Source: Bremia lactucae
Taxonomy: Eukaryota > Oomycota > Peronosporomycetes > Peronosporales > Peronosporaceae
Direction of reading: 5' to 3'
DNA length: 64,000 nucleotides
NCBI RefSeq assembly: GCF_004359215.1
Contig: NC_090620.1
Span: 2,604,085 to 2,668,084, forward strand
Below are positions 41,273 to 50,766 of this stretch, one piece after another (the stretch's first letter is position 1; every line of letters begins with the position of its first letter). Position numbers and translations under genes: made by a program. A model generated the notes under the pieces. The model searched no databases, was not told the origin of the DNA, and saw only the letters and a program-made list of their open reading frames with translations.

Positions 41273-42409
41273 TCAAAAGCGTCGATTAAAAAAGCTATTC
41301 TTCATGTAATTGAGCACAATTGGACGTAAAATCGTCGAGTACGTCCGACGCAGTCGATGCAAAATCGGCAACACCTTCCGCTGGATGTGTGACTCCACAA
41401 CGTCCAAGTACTCGACCGTGCGTTTCCGTGCTGGAATCATTCCACCCACTTCACCGGGCTGTTGTTCCAGCAAACAAATAATTTTCTTCAAACTGGCCAA
41501 GAAATCCCCTAAATAGTTGGAATCGTGACGTCGGAGACTTGTCGAGTGCTGAATAACAGTATTGACTCGACACAATTCTCGAAACACAAGGGCGACTTCG
41601 TCTCGATACTGTGTCTTCATGGCCCGCAATTTCTCAAAATACATTTCATCCCGTCGCAACGAGGCCGTGTCCAAGAGCAACGTGGTAAGAGCATTTTTAC
41701 GTTTGCCCACGCGTTTGCTGGATAATTGCAAATGACTGGATTGTGCACGTTGCTCTTGAACTGGATATCGGCGATACGGACATGTCACTAAAGTCGGATC
41801 CGACGACCGAATCAGATTCAGACGATGGCCGTCGACCAATCGTACGGTAATAACCACGCCATGATTGTCTTCATGCGACGGCTGCCGACGGAGCGACTCG
41901 ATCCGGTGTTCAAGCTTTTGCTTGTATTGCACTTGGTTGGCACTTTTCTTCCATACAAACGACTCGTATCGAGACGCACAGAGGCGCAAGTGCCGTATGT
42001 CCGAATCGCCCGTAACACGTTGCAATTGTTCCATCCTGCAACAACGACCAACACTCTTTGAGTATACCCCTTCGAAAGAGGTTACATGATACAAGAAAAG
42101 TACCCCCTACACGTACATGGCAGTGACCAGTCGATCGCGGAGTTCCGAGTAAACCTTGCGTCGCCCATGACGCTCTCGTCGCTGTTCGATTTGTAGCTGT
42201 GCGACGGTCAAAATGATGGTCTCTTGACGAATGAGTGGCGGCGACCCCGGTGCGTCTGGAGTGTGAGGCAGCAGTGTCACCTCCATGGGCGTGGCCGGGG
42301 ATTCTGCGCCTGTGGCGTCGGCAACACACGAAACCACGACGTCTGGTACCGCAGCAGGTACACTATCGTGTGCAGCGACTCCTTGGGTGTTCATGGCTTC
42401 GGATTGCAT
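41273..42409 (-). CDS. Hypothetical Arg-rich helical protein
   Basis: Two exons: 42,409-42,117 and 42,035-41,273 (351 aa). The intron (42,116-42,036, GTACGT...TTGCAG, 81 bp) joins 'RLVTAM|MEQLQRV' in frame. The first ~65 residues are Ala/Val/Pro-rich and look disordered. Then come helical, strongly basic segments ('LQIEQRRERHGRRKVYSELR', 'HLRLCASRYESFVWKKSAN', 'YKQKLEHRIESLRRQ'), a middle with 'VVITVRLVDGHRLNLIR', and a C-terminal helical part ('RKVLPILHRLRRTYSTILRP'). No family is recognised; nuclear or RNA-related functions would suit the composition, but I do not assign one. It is divergent from the GOLD gene at 42,781, sharing a 371-bp intergenic region. The start is the first Met. Confidence 0.65.
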
Positions 42410-42780
42410 GCTTCCGTCGCTTTCTTGCGGGGCCGCGCTCTTATCTTCTTCTCGCTGCTTTCACGTCGAGTTAATGTTTGAGTGAAGTGGATGAGTTGAA
42501 AAGTACGATTTGAAGGCGTTGGAAAAATAGGCGGTCGTTTTTTTGTGGACGAAAACAGGAAGGCTTAGCTTATATTCCATATGCTAGGTCGTTTGGCAAA
42601 TATAGGGTCTCAGTTACCAAATTACTCAGATGAGGGAGCGTCAATTTTGGGCACTTCGTAATCAGGTCGTAATCTTGTACCCCGCGCCGTAACTTACCAT
42701 AACCAGGGGCAACGTACATCATTTATTTTGTTTTATGGGTAAACATGGTCTGATTCCATCTGATTCTAAAAAAGCCTACT
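42410..42780. promoter_or_regulatory. Divergent intergenic region (shared promoter)
   Basis: 371 bp between two divergent start codons. It must hold both promoters; I see no defined element beyond AT-rich tracts. Confidence 0.4.
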
Positions 42781-45362
42781 ATGGAAGACACTACAACAGC
42801 AGCCACGCCTGCTTCTTCCGACCAAGCGCCATTTGTCGCTCCTATTGAAGACAGCGCCGATGACCAATTTCTTGACGTCGTTGTCACCAGCGTCGATGCC
42901 GTCAGCCCTATAAGCGTCGCGCAGAGCTTCACGTCGTCAAGCCTTATGGGTTACACTGTCGAATTCGTTGTTACCAAAGGTGCGACGTCGTACTGTATGA
43001 AGCGACCGCTAGGGACACTTTACGACGTTTTAAACGTAATTCAAGCTACCGCATTAGCCCCTACCGTAATGTACGCACTCCCAGTCTTCCCTCTTCAGAA
43101 TAGTCAAAACGATGCCATTATTGCACAATGGTGCGCTCAAATGACCGCGTTTCTTGCCATGCACGGTCAAAACCTGCTTGCGTGGCATCCAAAATGGCTA
43201 CAATTTGTGACCGAACGTGAAGAAGATAAAGGGGCACGGATGCACATGACCGCCGTGGATTTTATTTTGCAACCTTTTCCAATGGCTAAAGTGGTTATCC
43301 CACGAGGTGCACAAGAAAAAGTAGTAATGCATGTACATTCCGACAATGAGATGCAACAATATATTGTATGGCGATTTGAACTTGAGGATTATGATGTGGA
43401 CTTTAGTGTGTCGTACGCACCAGAACCGTACGCACAGCCGCTGGAGATCATTCACGGTCGTACACGATATGTTTCGACGACAACAGGTCGTGCAGTGGAA
43501 GGATCGTACCGATGTGTACGACCAGGCACTGCATCATTTGTATGGGACAATTCGTACTCGAGACTTCGAGGGTGAGTCGTAGCGTCTTAGGAGAAAAGAC
43601 GAACTGTTCTGACATTATTGTGGACGTATAGTAAAAATGTCTTGTATCAGGTTCAAGTCGTGAGTACAAGTATCATGGACTCAGCTCTCGCGGCCGCAGA
43701 TGCTCTCGATGAAGCCATTCAAGTGGAAAAAGCACGAGATCTTGAACGATCTGCAGCGCTTTCGACAGCTTTGATTGTTAGTCCAGGGACGCTATCAACT
43801 GAAACGCCTCGGTACTCTGCGTACCTTTCGGAAGCCATTGCGCAACAAAGCTGGTTGTTAACGGCACCTCTTACCGTCGCGGGGCAATTGGCGTATAAGC
43901 TCTTTGGCTCTCCGGAACAAGGAGGTTGTACGCATTCGAAAAGTGCGCGGTCGGATACTGAGGCACGGAGCTTAGTGGAGGAGTTGAATCGGCTTAATAT
44001 GCAGCTTCTGGAGCGATTGGTACGATGGGGGGTATTGAAGGGTGTACGTATACACACACATGAGGCTTATGAAGTGTCATGTACGGTACTAGGAGACATT
44101 GGACGACCGTGTGGCTACATTAACAGCTGAACGGGATCAAGCACGATCCAAGACACACGTCGTGCTCGTCGAGAAGGAGAATGTTGTGCATGAAAGCAAG
44201 GCGCGCGAACAAGAGTTGGGTGTGGTTGTTCAGGAGCTTGAACGGATGCAGCGCGAACGTCAAGCTTGGCGCGAAATTCAAGCTGAGCGCGATGCTTTAT
44301 TGGAAGAAAAACATCGATGGGCAATGGTACGTGGAAGTTGTACGTGCGAAAATACCATTATTGGGGCGAATTTTGTTTATAGTATGTTTGTGCAATATTA
44401 TGGTAAAGAGCGATGAATTTGGAGAGGATGACCATCATTCTTTGAGGGGTACGAGTGAAATGGATGTTGCAATTCGATTACGACGGGAACAGGAATTAGG
44501 GCAAGCTGAAGCAACTGTTCTTAAGTGCCGAGCGGAGTTGGGTTATCAGTTAAGTAACCACTTGACGGGCACGTCGACGAGATTGGAAAGAGTAGCAAAA
44601 GACATGGCAGCCACGAAGCAGCAATACGAAGAGCAAATGCAGTTATGGGAACACGAACGTTTGCAGTTGAAGCAACAACTTGTGAAAGCTCGAGGTCAGC
44701 GGCGGGTATTGGTGACAGAAATTCGCAATTTGCGTACGCAGAGTGAAGGTCAAATTGCTGTGGCCATGGCCGAAGCAAGTGAAGCGCGAATGGTGAATAC
44801 GCGGCTAAAGAAGCAAAATGAAATCCTGTTGACGCAAATACGAACACTGTTGGACGAAGTGAACGAGCACGAGAAGAAATGCTTGACGAATTTACAGCCA
44901 CGAGAAGTGGACGGGCAAGGTGCGCAAGTTGCCGATGCTTTAAATAAAGTTACAATGCCGGCGGTTTCGGCAACAACTGCGAAAAGTTGCAACAAGAATT
45001 GTTTTGATGGAGATTATCATTCTGAAGTGGTGGCAAAAGATGATCATTTGCCAATTCCGTATACTTTAAATGAAAAGGATATTGCAATGTTAAATGGACG
45101 AGCACCCGTAGTGAATTTTGCAAATGAACTTTTGCTAGAGCAACAGGAACAAGCACCATCACTCTCAATTGCATTACGAGGTCACGACACGGTCTTCCGT
45201 GCCCGATTGGTCGCATTCTTTGAGGAACGCGATCCAGACAAAGTCGCTGAAGTGGATGAGATGCTTGCAAATTACCAAGGCGTTGAAGAGTCGCTTTTTG
45301 AGAGTTTAGAGCTCAAGTACAATTTCATGGAGCTTACTCGGCGAATTGCACAAACACTCTAA
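42781..45362 (+). CDS. PX-like/GOLD/coiled-coil protein
   Basis: Four exons: 42,781-43,571, 43,632-44,019, 44,093-44,326 and 44,409-45,362 (788 aa). Introns are 60, 73 and 82 bp (donors GTGAGT, GTACGA, GTACGT). The exon 1/2 join gives 'DNSYSRLRG|KNVLYQV', the conserved end of a GOLD domain, which starts near 'VIPRGAQEKVVMHV' (about 178) and includes 'IVWRFELEDYDVDFSVSY'. Residues about 50-155 ('GYTVEFVVTKGATSYCMKRP', 'LLAWHPKWLQFV') resemble a PX domain, tentatively. Exon 2 encodes a linker; exons 3-4 encode long coiled coils ('ERMQRERQAWREIQAERDAL', 'QYEEQMQLWEHERLQLKQQL') and a helical C-terminus. GOLD domains occur in proteins of Golgi, endosome and lipid traffic, so a peripheral membrane tether is a reasonable inference. 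Ends 101 bp from the convergent PDI gene. Confidence 0.8.
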
Positions 45363-45463
45363 GCAACCCATTTATTGTAAAACGTGTCAATTATTTTTTT
45401 ATTCTTTTTTTTTAAAAAAAAACCATGCGAAAACATTCACTCTTCATTAGCACGCCGCCAACC

Positions 45464-46081
45464 TTACTCCTTCTTGGCTTTGGTTGCCTTGTTGCTTCGC
45501 GTGCAACAGCCACACAAGCAACCAAGCAGCAAGCCCAGCATCAGACCTCCCGAAAACGTCCCAAGCAGCACATTCTTCTTGGTCGCCAGTAGCGTCACAA
45601 AATCCCGTTGCACGTCTTGAACTTGCTGGAACGCAAAATCCACGATGCTTGGAGCAGTACTTACAGTCTCGCCCGGTACGTTCTTGAATCCTGCACGCGC
45701 GAAAGCCACGAGATCGTCCTTGGTGCGCTTGCCTGCGTACTTGTACACTTTGCCGTGGCTAAAGTGAAGAATCGTAGGAAATCCACGGATATTAAAGCGT
45801 TTGCCAAGTTCGGCATTTTCCGTCACATCTACTTTGGCAACATTCAATTCACCTTGAAGCTCCTGGGCCACTGTTTCATAAATTGGCGTCAATTTCTTGC
45901 AGTGGCCACACCACGGTGCGTAAAATTCAACGAGCCAGTCGCCAGTTGTCGCGCCTGAGCCAGCCTGCGTCTTATGCTCAAAGTCGCTATCAGTCAATAC
46001 AATCACATTCGACGTCGCCACGGACTGCAGCATGCCCACGAGCACAAACGTCGCGAACGAGACAAACACACTTCTCGCCAT
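45464..46081 (-). CDS. Membrane-anchored thioredoxin/PDI-like protein (TMX type)
   Basis: Intact single-exon ORF of 205 codons. Residues 1-24 form a signal peptide ('FVSFATFVLVGMLQSVATS'). The thioredoxin domain spans about 25-135: 'LVEFYAPWCGHCKKLTPIYE' with active-site CGHC at 58-61, and 'RGFPTILHF' with the cis-Pro. A spacer helix follows, then one membrane helix at about 172-193 ('LLGTFSGGLMLGLLLGCLCG') and a short Lys-rich tail ending 'KATKAKKE', which fits a C-terminal KxKxx ER-retrieval signal. It should sit in the ER membrane with the thioredoxin domain in the lumen and form or rearrange disulfides of secreted proteins. Start Met is followed directly by the signal peptide. Confidence 0.9.
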   Translation of the reverse strand: MARSVFVSFATFVLVGMLQSVATSNVIVLTDSDFEHKTQAGSGATTGDWLVEFYAPWCGHCKKLTPIYETVAQELQGELNVAKVDVTENAELGKRFNIRGFPTILHFSHGKVYKYAGKRTKDDLVAFARAGFKNVPGETVSTAPSIVDFAFQQVQDVQRDFVTLLATKKNVLLGTFSGGLMLGLLLGCLCGCCTRSNKATKAKKE

Positions 46082-46206
46082 GGGTTTCGTCGCGTTAAGT
46101 TTTTAAAGGTGGAAGAAACAAAAGTGGCCACGTGGAAATCGAAGCGGATTGGCTCGTTAATTTAATGTGGATAACGCAAAATAAGACAGACTACACCACC
46201 TTCTTA

Positions 46207-46240
46207 CACTACGTCATGTGGTGTTTCACATGACGTAGTG
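46207..46240. other. Perfect 14-bp inverted repeat over the stop codon
   Basis: CACTACGTCATGTG-GTGTTT-CACATGACGTAGTG. Both arms contain the palindrome-like ACGTCA/TGACGT (CRE/bZIP-type half sites). The right arm encodes the last codons and stop of the minus-strand HTH gene (TAC GTC ATG TGA). It may form a hairpin at the 3' end of the transcript. Confidence 0.75.
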
Positions 46241-46855
46241 GAGTTTCTTTGGGTGACGACGTAATTTGCCACTTTTAATTAGTCGCACAATGACACTATT
46301 GCTCACATTGAGTGCAGTCGAGAGGCCTCGTCCAGTCATGCGGCGGTCTACAGGCACCGCGGCAATGCGGGCTTTTAATTCGTCATCTGGAACCTTGGGT
46401 TTGCGACCCGAGTGGCCTTTAATTCGACTTGCAACGTTGCCTGCCAATCCTTCGTGTGTGTCCGAGGACGCCACATGCAATTTCCACAAACGTCGCACAG
46501 TTGCACGGTGGACCCCAAAGTGCGTGGCCGCTGCCTTGATATCTCCGTGCTTGAGTCGTCCACCGGCACTATTGGCCAATAGATAATGAACAATTGTCAC
46601 ACGCTGCTGATCCGTGAGATTCTTTCGCTTTGCTTTCGAAGATGCGGTCGAGTTTTCCTCCTCCGATCTCAAAAGCGACATTGGCATGGCTCCAGGTGGC
46701 AATTCGAACGTAGATGCAGTAGATGGCGTTTCTACACAGTCTAGTAGCATGTCTGGTACTTTAGTTGCTTCCATCATGGATACATGTGGCATTAGGACCG
46801 TTGCAAGTGTCATCTCCGTGTCCTGGAGGGAGGGAGAAAGCGCGGTCGCCTCCAT
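46226..46855 (-). CDS. Helix-turn-helix protein related to transposase DNA-binding domains
   Basis: Intact ORF of 209 codons. The N-terminal ~75 residues are acidic and Met/Thr-rich. From about 78, 'NLTDQQRVTIVHYLLAN' and 'GDIKAAATHFGVHRATVRRL' form a helix-turn-helix like that found at the front of Tc1/mariner-type transposases in oomycetes. 'GRKPKVPDDELKARIAAVP' and 'TGRGLSTALNVSNSVIVRLI' form a second winged/HTH unit. No DDE catalytic domain follows; the protein ends at 'LHYVM'. It could be a domesticated DNA-binding protein or the remnant of a transposase whose catalytic part is gone. The open frame and its place inside the gene island favour domestication. It shares a 135-bp divergent spacer with the SNRNP48-like gene. 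Confidence 0.7.
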   Translation of the reverse strand: MEATALSPSLQDTEMTLATVLMPHVSMMEATKVPDMLLDCVETPSTASTFELPPGAMPMSLLRSEEENSTASSKAKRKNLTDQQRVTIVHYLLANSAGGRLKHGDIKAAATHFGVHRATVRRLWKLHVASSDTHEGLAGNVASRIKGHSGRKPKVPDDELKARIAAVPVDRRMTGRGLSTALNVSNSVIVRLIKSGKLRRHPKKLHYVM

Positions 46856-46990
46856 TGTAGACTGGTCGAATATGTTTGCCGCTTTTTCGTATTTTTAATT
46901 CAAAGGAAAATCTTTTTTGATCCAATGAAAAACGACTATTTTGTCATCGACCCAATCAATGGACGGATTGAGCAGGCATAGTAAAGGCAA

Positions 46991-48591
46991 ATGGAACAAT
47001 CAAAAGCAGTGCCTCGACTGGCCGCGACGTATGCAGCCTACGCAGCTCAAGTGTCGCATGCACTGCAAACGCTGCTTGATACGATGCGAGTTAACGTGGA
47101 ACCTGCAGTTGACTTTGTTTCGTGCGGTGCAGGTCTTCACGAGCATTTCGTACCGAAAGCATCGTTAGAGAAGCATTTGGTAAGGAATTGGGTCTGCACA
47201 ATCAATCTTGAAAGTTGACAGAAAGGTTTATAATTCCAGTGGAAATGCCATGGAGTGCGAAAACCTCTTATCATTCATAATGCAGCTGTAAGACTTGTTG
47301 AGTTGCTATGAACTTAAGTTAATAGCGATCGACTTGAATGTATATAGTTTTACTATGGCAATTTTAGTCGAGAAATTGCTCAAGGGAATTCGACACAACA
47401 CAATGAAATGGCTACATTTCAAGATGGTTGTCATGGTGAATTGCCGAGTTTGCTAGAGCCAAACCTCGTTGATTACGAGGATAAAACAGAGCCACAAGGA
47501 GTGCTTGCTGCTATGCAGAGAGCTTCCATGTCAGCCCACAATTTCTACTCCCAAGTACAAGCGTGGCCGCGTATTCCACGATCATTTGCTCACATGCTCG
47601 ACAATGAACGTTCGTTACTAGAGACTTCGACGTTGCGGCGATGGCTACATACTGAGCTCAGTCGTCCGGGGATTCTTCCCAGCAGCGACGACCTCGATGA
47701 GGAAGTAGTGGATTACGTCCTGGGATTGTTAGATCATCCCGACTTTTGCCATCCTGATCAGCTAGTTAAAGAACTTCATGAGTTTCTTGGCTCCCACGTC
47801 ATCGTAAGTTATATTTATTTTCTGACAAAATGGTTGAAAAATTATTTGAACAGTTTTTGGTAGAACATTGTGCTCGCCCTGTGGAAATTTATGGTCGTCG
47901 AGATTGGATTGCACAGTGTCTTTGTACGTAATAGCAACGGACAATATATTGTCTTGAATAAGTAAACAAAATCAATTGCACGTCCCATTAGAGCGACGAA
48001 AAATCTTCAATGAGCAACACAATTCAAGCCACGAGTCTTGTCCCCATTCGTGCGTCTTTATTAAAACCCACCGAGGCCGAGCGTGATTTCAAGCGACGAC
48101 GGGAGTCATATAAAAAGAAAATTGGCACCAAGACCGGTTTGGCTGCTTATCGCGAATTAATTCAAAAGCACATGATTGAACTATCTCTTGAAACGAATCG
48201 GGAACTGGTGCTTGGTGGTGGCTTTAGCTCCGATACAAAAGCGCATATTCCCAAACAAGCTCATCGAAGAGTCGTAGATTGGTGGAACTTTACCGATGCC
48301 CTTAAAGTACGCAACCGAAGTCGACGCATGAGCCGTGACGATACAAGGAGTCAATTGCGTCACTCCAAGTCAAGATCTAGGCATCGATGTCGCACGAAAA
48401 GGCACTTTTGTACGAATGTGAAGGATACTACGGATCGTCGGTACAAAAGCAGAAGTCGAAGCCGAGATACGAAAACGCGACGCCTTTATATGGACGACTC
48501 AGCTCGTTATTCTGCACGCTATCGACGACAAAGTGACAGCAAGAACCGGGATCGTAGTCCTGATCGTCGTCACATGTACACGAAAAGCTAG
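46991..48591 (+). CDS. U11/U12-48K-like minor spliceosome protein (CHHC zinc finger, RS tail)
   Basis: Five exons: 46,991-47,179, 47,240-47,287, 47,348-47,803, 47,854-47,923 and 47,996-48,591 (452 aa). Introns are 60, 60, 50 and 72 bp with GT..AG ends and an exact frame. The first join completes a CHHC finger: 'VSCGAGLHEHFVPKASLEKH' followed across the intron by 'L|WKCHG' (Cys, His, His, Cys). CHHC fingers occur in U11-48K (SNRNP48), where they contact the U12-type 5' splice site. Exon 2/3 gives 'IIHNAA|FYYGNFSREIA'. The middle has 'LDEEVVDYVLGLLDHPDF', a helical PWI/CUE-like segment also seen in splicing proteins. The last 110 residues are an Arg/Ser-rich tail ('SRSRDTK', 'KSRSRH'). Longer than human SNRNP48 (339 aa). 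The finger plus RS tail makes the minor-spliceosome role likely; another CHHC protein is the alternative. Confidence 0.7.
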
Positions 48592-48678
48592 TTTTGTATT
48601 GAACGAAATAATATTGTCGAAAAGAGCCTTTTTCAAATAAGTTGACGGATTGTAAGAATTAATTATAAAAATATTGCA

Positions 48679-49107
48679 ATGTCGCGACAGAGCAAGGCAC
48701 CACGAGATATGTCGACAATGGGTTCGCTAATCTATGGAAGCGGTGAGAACCAATCATCGTATCTTGACGAACATAAGGCTCGGCGACCACAATCGCAAAT
48801 TCCTCAGCTCAACAATAGCGATCTTGAGACACCTGATACCGAAGCTGTTGAGGAGTCTTGCGACGTTAAATCATCCGCTTTCAAGGAATTTTGTGGTCGC
48901 GTGCCTGAAGGTCCTAGTTCGGACCCGCAAAATCGACTTCAGCAGACGCAACCAGTGGCCACGGCTCGGCGTATCGATTCTCCGGAGAGTCGATCGGATT
49001 ATTTTGCAAATGGGATGGGAGGCCAGCATGGGGAAAAGAATATTCAAAGACGTACTCGTCGAATGTTTGATCCACCTTCGGGATCTTCTTCGTTTAGACT
49101 TGGCTGA
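48679..49107 (+). CDS. Small Jupiter/HN1-like protein (tentative)
   Basis: 142-codon single-exon ORF, 87 bp after the SNRNP48-like gene on the same strand. It is Ser/Gln/Arg-rich and looks disordered. 'MGSLIYGSGENQ' and the C-terminal 'RRMFDPPSGSSSFRLG' resemble the two short motifs of Jupiter/HN1 (JPT) microtubule-associated proteins ('S-IFG--E' and 'R-L-PPGG-S---G'). The match is short, so the name is tentative. The start is the first ATG after an AT-rich leader. Confidence 0.5.
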   Translation: MSRQSKAPRDMSTMGSLIYGSGENQSSYLDEHKARRPQSQIPQLNNSDLETPDTEAVEESCDVKSSAFKEFCGRVPEGPSSDPQNRLQQTQPVATARRIDSPESRSDYFANGMGGQHGEKNIQRRTRRMFDPPSGSSSFRLG

Positions 49108-49256
49108 ATAAAGTAGCTCAATTCAAAAAGCTAAGAAAAAGAATTCTCAAAGCGTCGCACATGATAAACTTGACCGTTTAAAACCTTTTGTGGCATCGGG
49201 CATTAATGGATTGTGCAAAATTGAGCTTTGTATACCTATTCAGTGCAACCATACAT
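49108..49256. other. 3' flank of gene island
   Basis: No gene; probable 3' UTR, followed by the first LTR piece. Confidence 0.4.
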
Positions 49257-49370
49257 GTGTTGGAACGCGCTAAAGTTGCTCTAATGTTACACAACTCCGT
49301 TAGCACACTTTGTGTGCTTTACGGTATCTACACTTGGGTGTGGTTCACATTGTGACCCCTGATAAAGAAA
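49257..49370 (+). repeat. LTR B 5' fragment
   Basis: 'aacgcgctaaagttgctctaatg' to 'cacattgtgaccc' aligns with the first ~115 bp of LTR B at 62,191 onward. Confidence 0.6.
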
Positions 49371-49639
49371 GATGAGCTTATGCCAAGCAAATGTAGCAGA
49401 AACCTTACAAAGTGCGTTGTGAAAAAATGGTTCAATAGGGGAGATTCACGCTTGGAGACAAAATTCTATGACTAAAGGTGCGTCCGTAGGGTGTGCGCGC
49501 AGCAATTCCCTTAACATAAATCAGTTTTAAAACAACTTCTTAGATAACAAGTGCGCACATGAAGCCACGTTTATGCTCTGACTCAAGGAGCGAGGTAGCT
49601 CCGCAACAGCACATTTTAGACCTAAAAAGACAAAATTTA
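49371..49639. repeat. Short dispersed repeat (LTR-like) and spacer
   Basis: 49,430-49,510 ('cttggagacaaaattc', 'gtgcgtccgtag', 'gtgcgcgcagcaattcc') matches the repeat at 33,130-33,240 and 50,105-50,200. No gene. Confidence 0.45.
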
Positions 49640-50022
49640 TGTAGGCGGGCACATCTTATTGAGGGCAAGCTCTACTTAAGCACACACCCTAGCAAAGCGA
49701 GGAAGCGGTTTGACCGACTTCTCTCACGTGCAGTGAGGATGTTGTGGGGGGCGCCTTAGTGACCTCACCCAACGCACTAAGTAGGATATGGGTGTCTTCA
49801 CGGGAGCGGTAATCCGGCTCCTCCTGCGCACTCATCAGGTAGGAAGTAGCTTTCAAACTGATTGATATTTATTCGTATTAAATATAAGTACCTAATTTAA
49901 GCCACTACTAAAATGTCACCTCTGCAAATGAACACTTGTATATATATCGCGAGCGTATCTAACTAGATACCTCGCATAACGGATGATGCTAGCCGCCATC
50001 CCCGCTGATGTGAATGCCCTAT
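49640..50022 (-). repeat. LTR B, 3' part
   Basis: TGTAGGCGGGCACATC at 49,640 to 'gctgatgtgaatgcc' matches 53,684-54,055 closely. The sense 5' third is missing. Confidence 0.7.
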
Positions 50023-50210
50023 CTTTACTTTCAGCACCTGGAAGTGGAAGTGGACGTATGACTGGCGGACATGGTGGTACGGAAGTAGGGGGGGGGGTGG
50101 AAAAGGGGTGACATAGGGAGATTTAGCCTGGAGACAAAATCTGTTTTTAAGGTGTGCCCGTAGCATAAACTGGGTCTGTCCACCGCAATTCCAAATATTA
50201 AATAGAATTA
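50023..50210. repeat. Spacer with LTR-like repeat
   Basis: Contains a G run (50,090-50,097) and another copy of the 'cctggagacaaaat' repeat (50,105-50,200). Confidence 0.45.
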
Positions 50211-50472
50211 ATTATAGAACCTATTTGACCAATGAATAAATGCCATCTCTATGGATTGCATCCCTTTGTGGCGAGCGTGCGATTCCGAATACCTCTGCTC
50301 GCGGATGACGCTAGACATTATCCGTTTCAATATGAATGCACCTATTTACTTCACATACACAAGGATGTGTCACTATGTGACCCTCGACCTAGTGACAGGT
50401 TAAATTGCTTCACATGAACTTATTGACTTCCCTGTAAGTGTACTTGACGGGTGTGCACTTTAGCCCCTTACA
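50211..50472 (-). repeat. LTR B, 5' part
   Basis: 'tttgaccaatgaataaatgcc' to 'gcactttagccccttaca' aligns with the sense 5' ~260 bp of LTR B. It is more diverged than the neighbouring copy. Confidence 0.6.
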
Positions 50473-50479
50473 AATTTGC

Positions 50480-50766
50480 TAAGCGTGGCTTACGAACAAA
50501 GAGGGAATGCTGATAAGTAACAAAGAGGCAAATACTAAGAAACACTTAGCAGATAGAAACAGACTGTCTATTTACCGTCATCGTTGTCAAAATTTCTGAG
50601 AATTCCTCAGCCAGCAAAGATTCCAGATGATGACTTCTGTCGTCTACTGGGGCTGTGCTCTTCAACCACAGCGCGGTCGTATCACTGATGTCGTAGCCGC
50701 GAACAGTCGCCCATCACTGAAACTCCTCCACTGCCATGAAAGCCACATGGAATCCATCTTCCAACA
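50480..50766 (-). repeat. Copia LTR (family E), 3' LTR
   Basis: Minus strand starts TGTTGGAAGATGGATTCC at 50,766, right after the end of the copia pol. The same start and the following ~110 bp recur on the plus strand at 55,063. The far end is not resolved. Confidence 0.6.

Noticed and set aside
42224..42485. Several plus-strand ORFs over 42.2-42.5 kb
   Set aside because: Shadows of exon 1 of the minus-strand hypothetical gene; no motif of their own.
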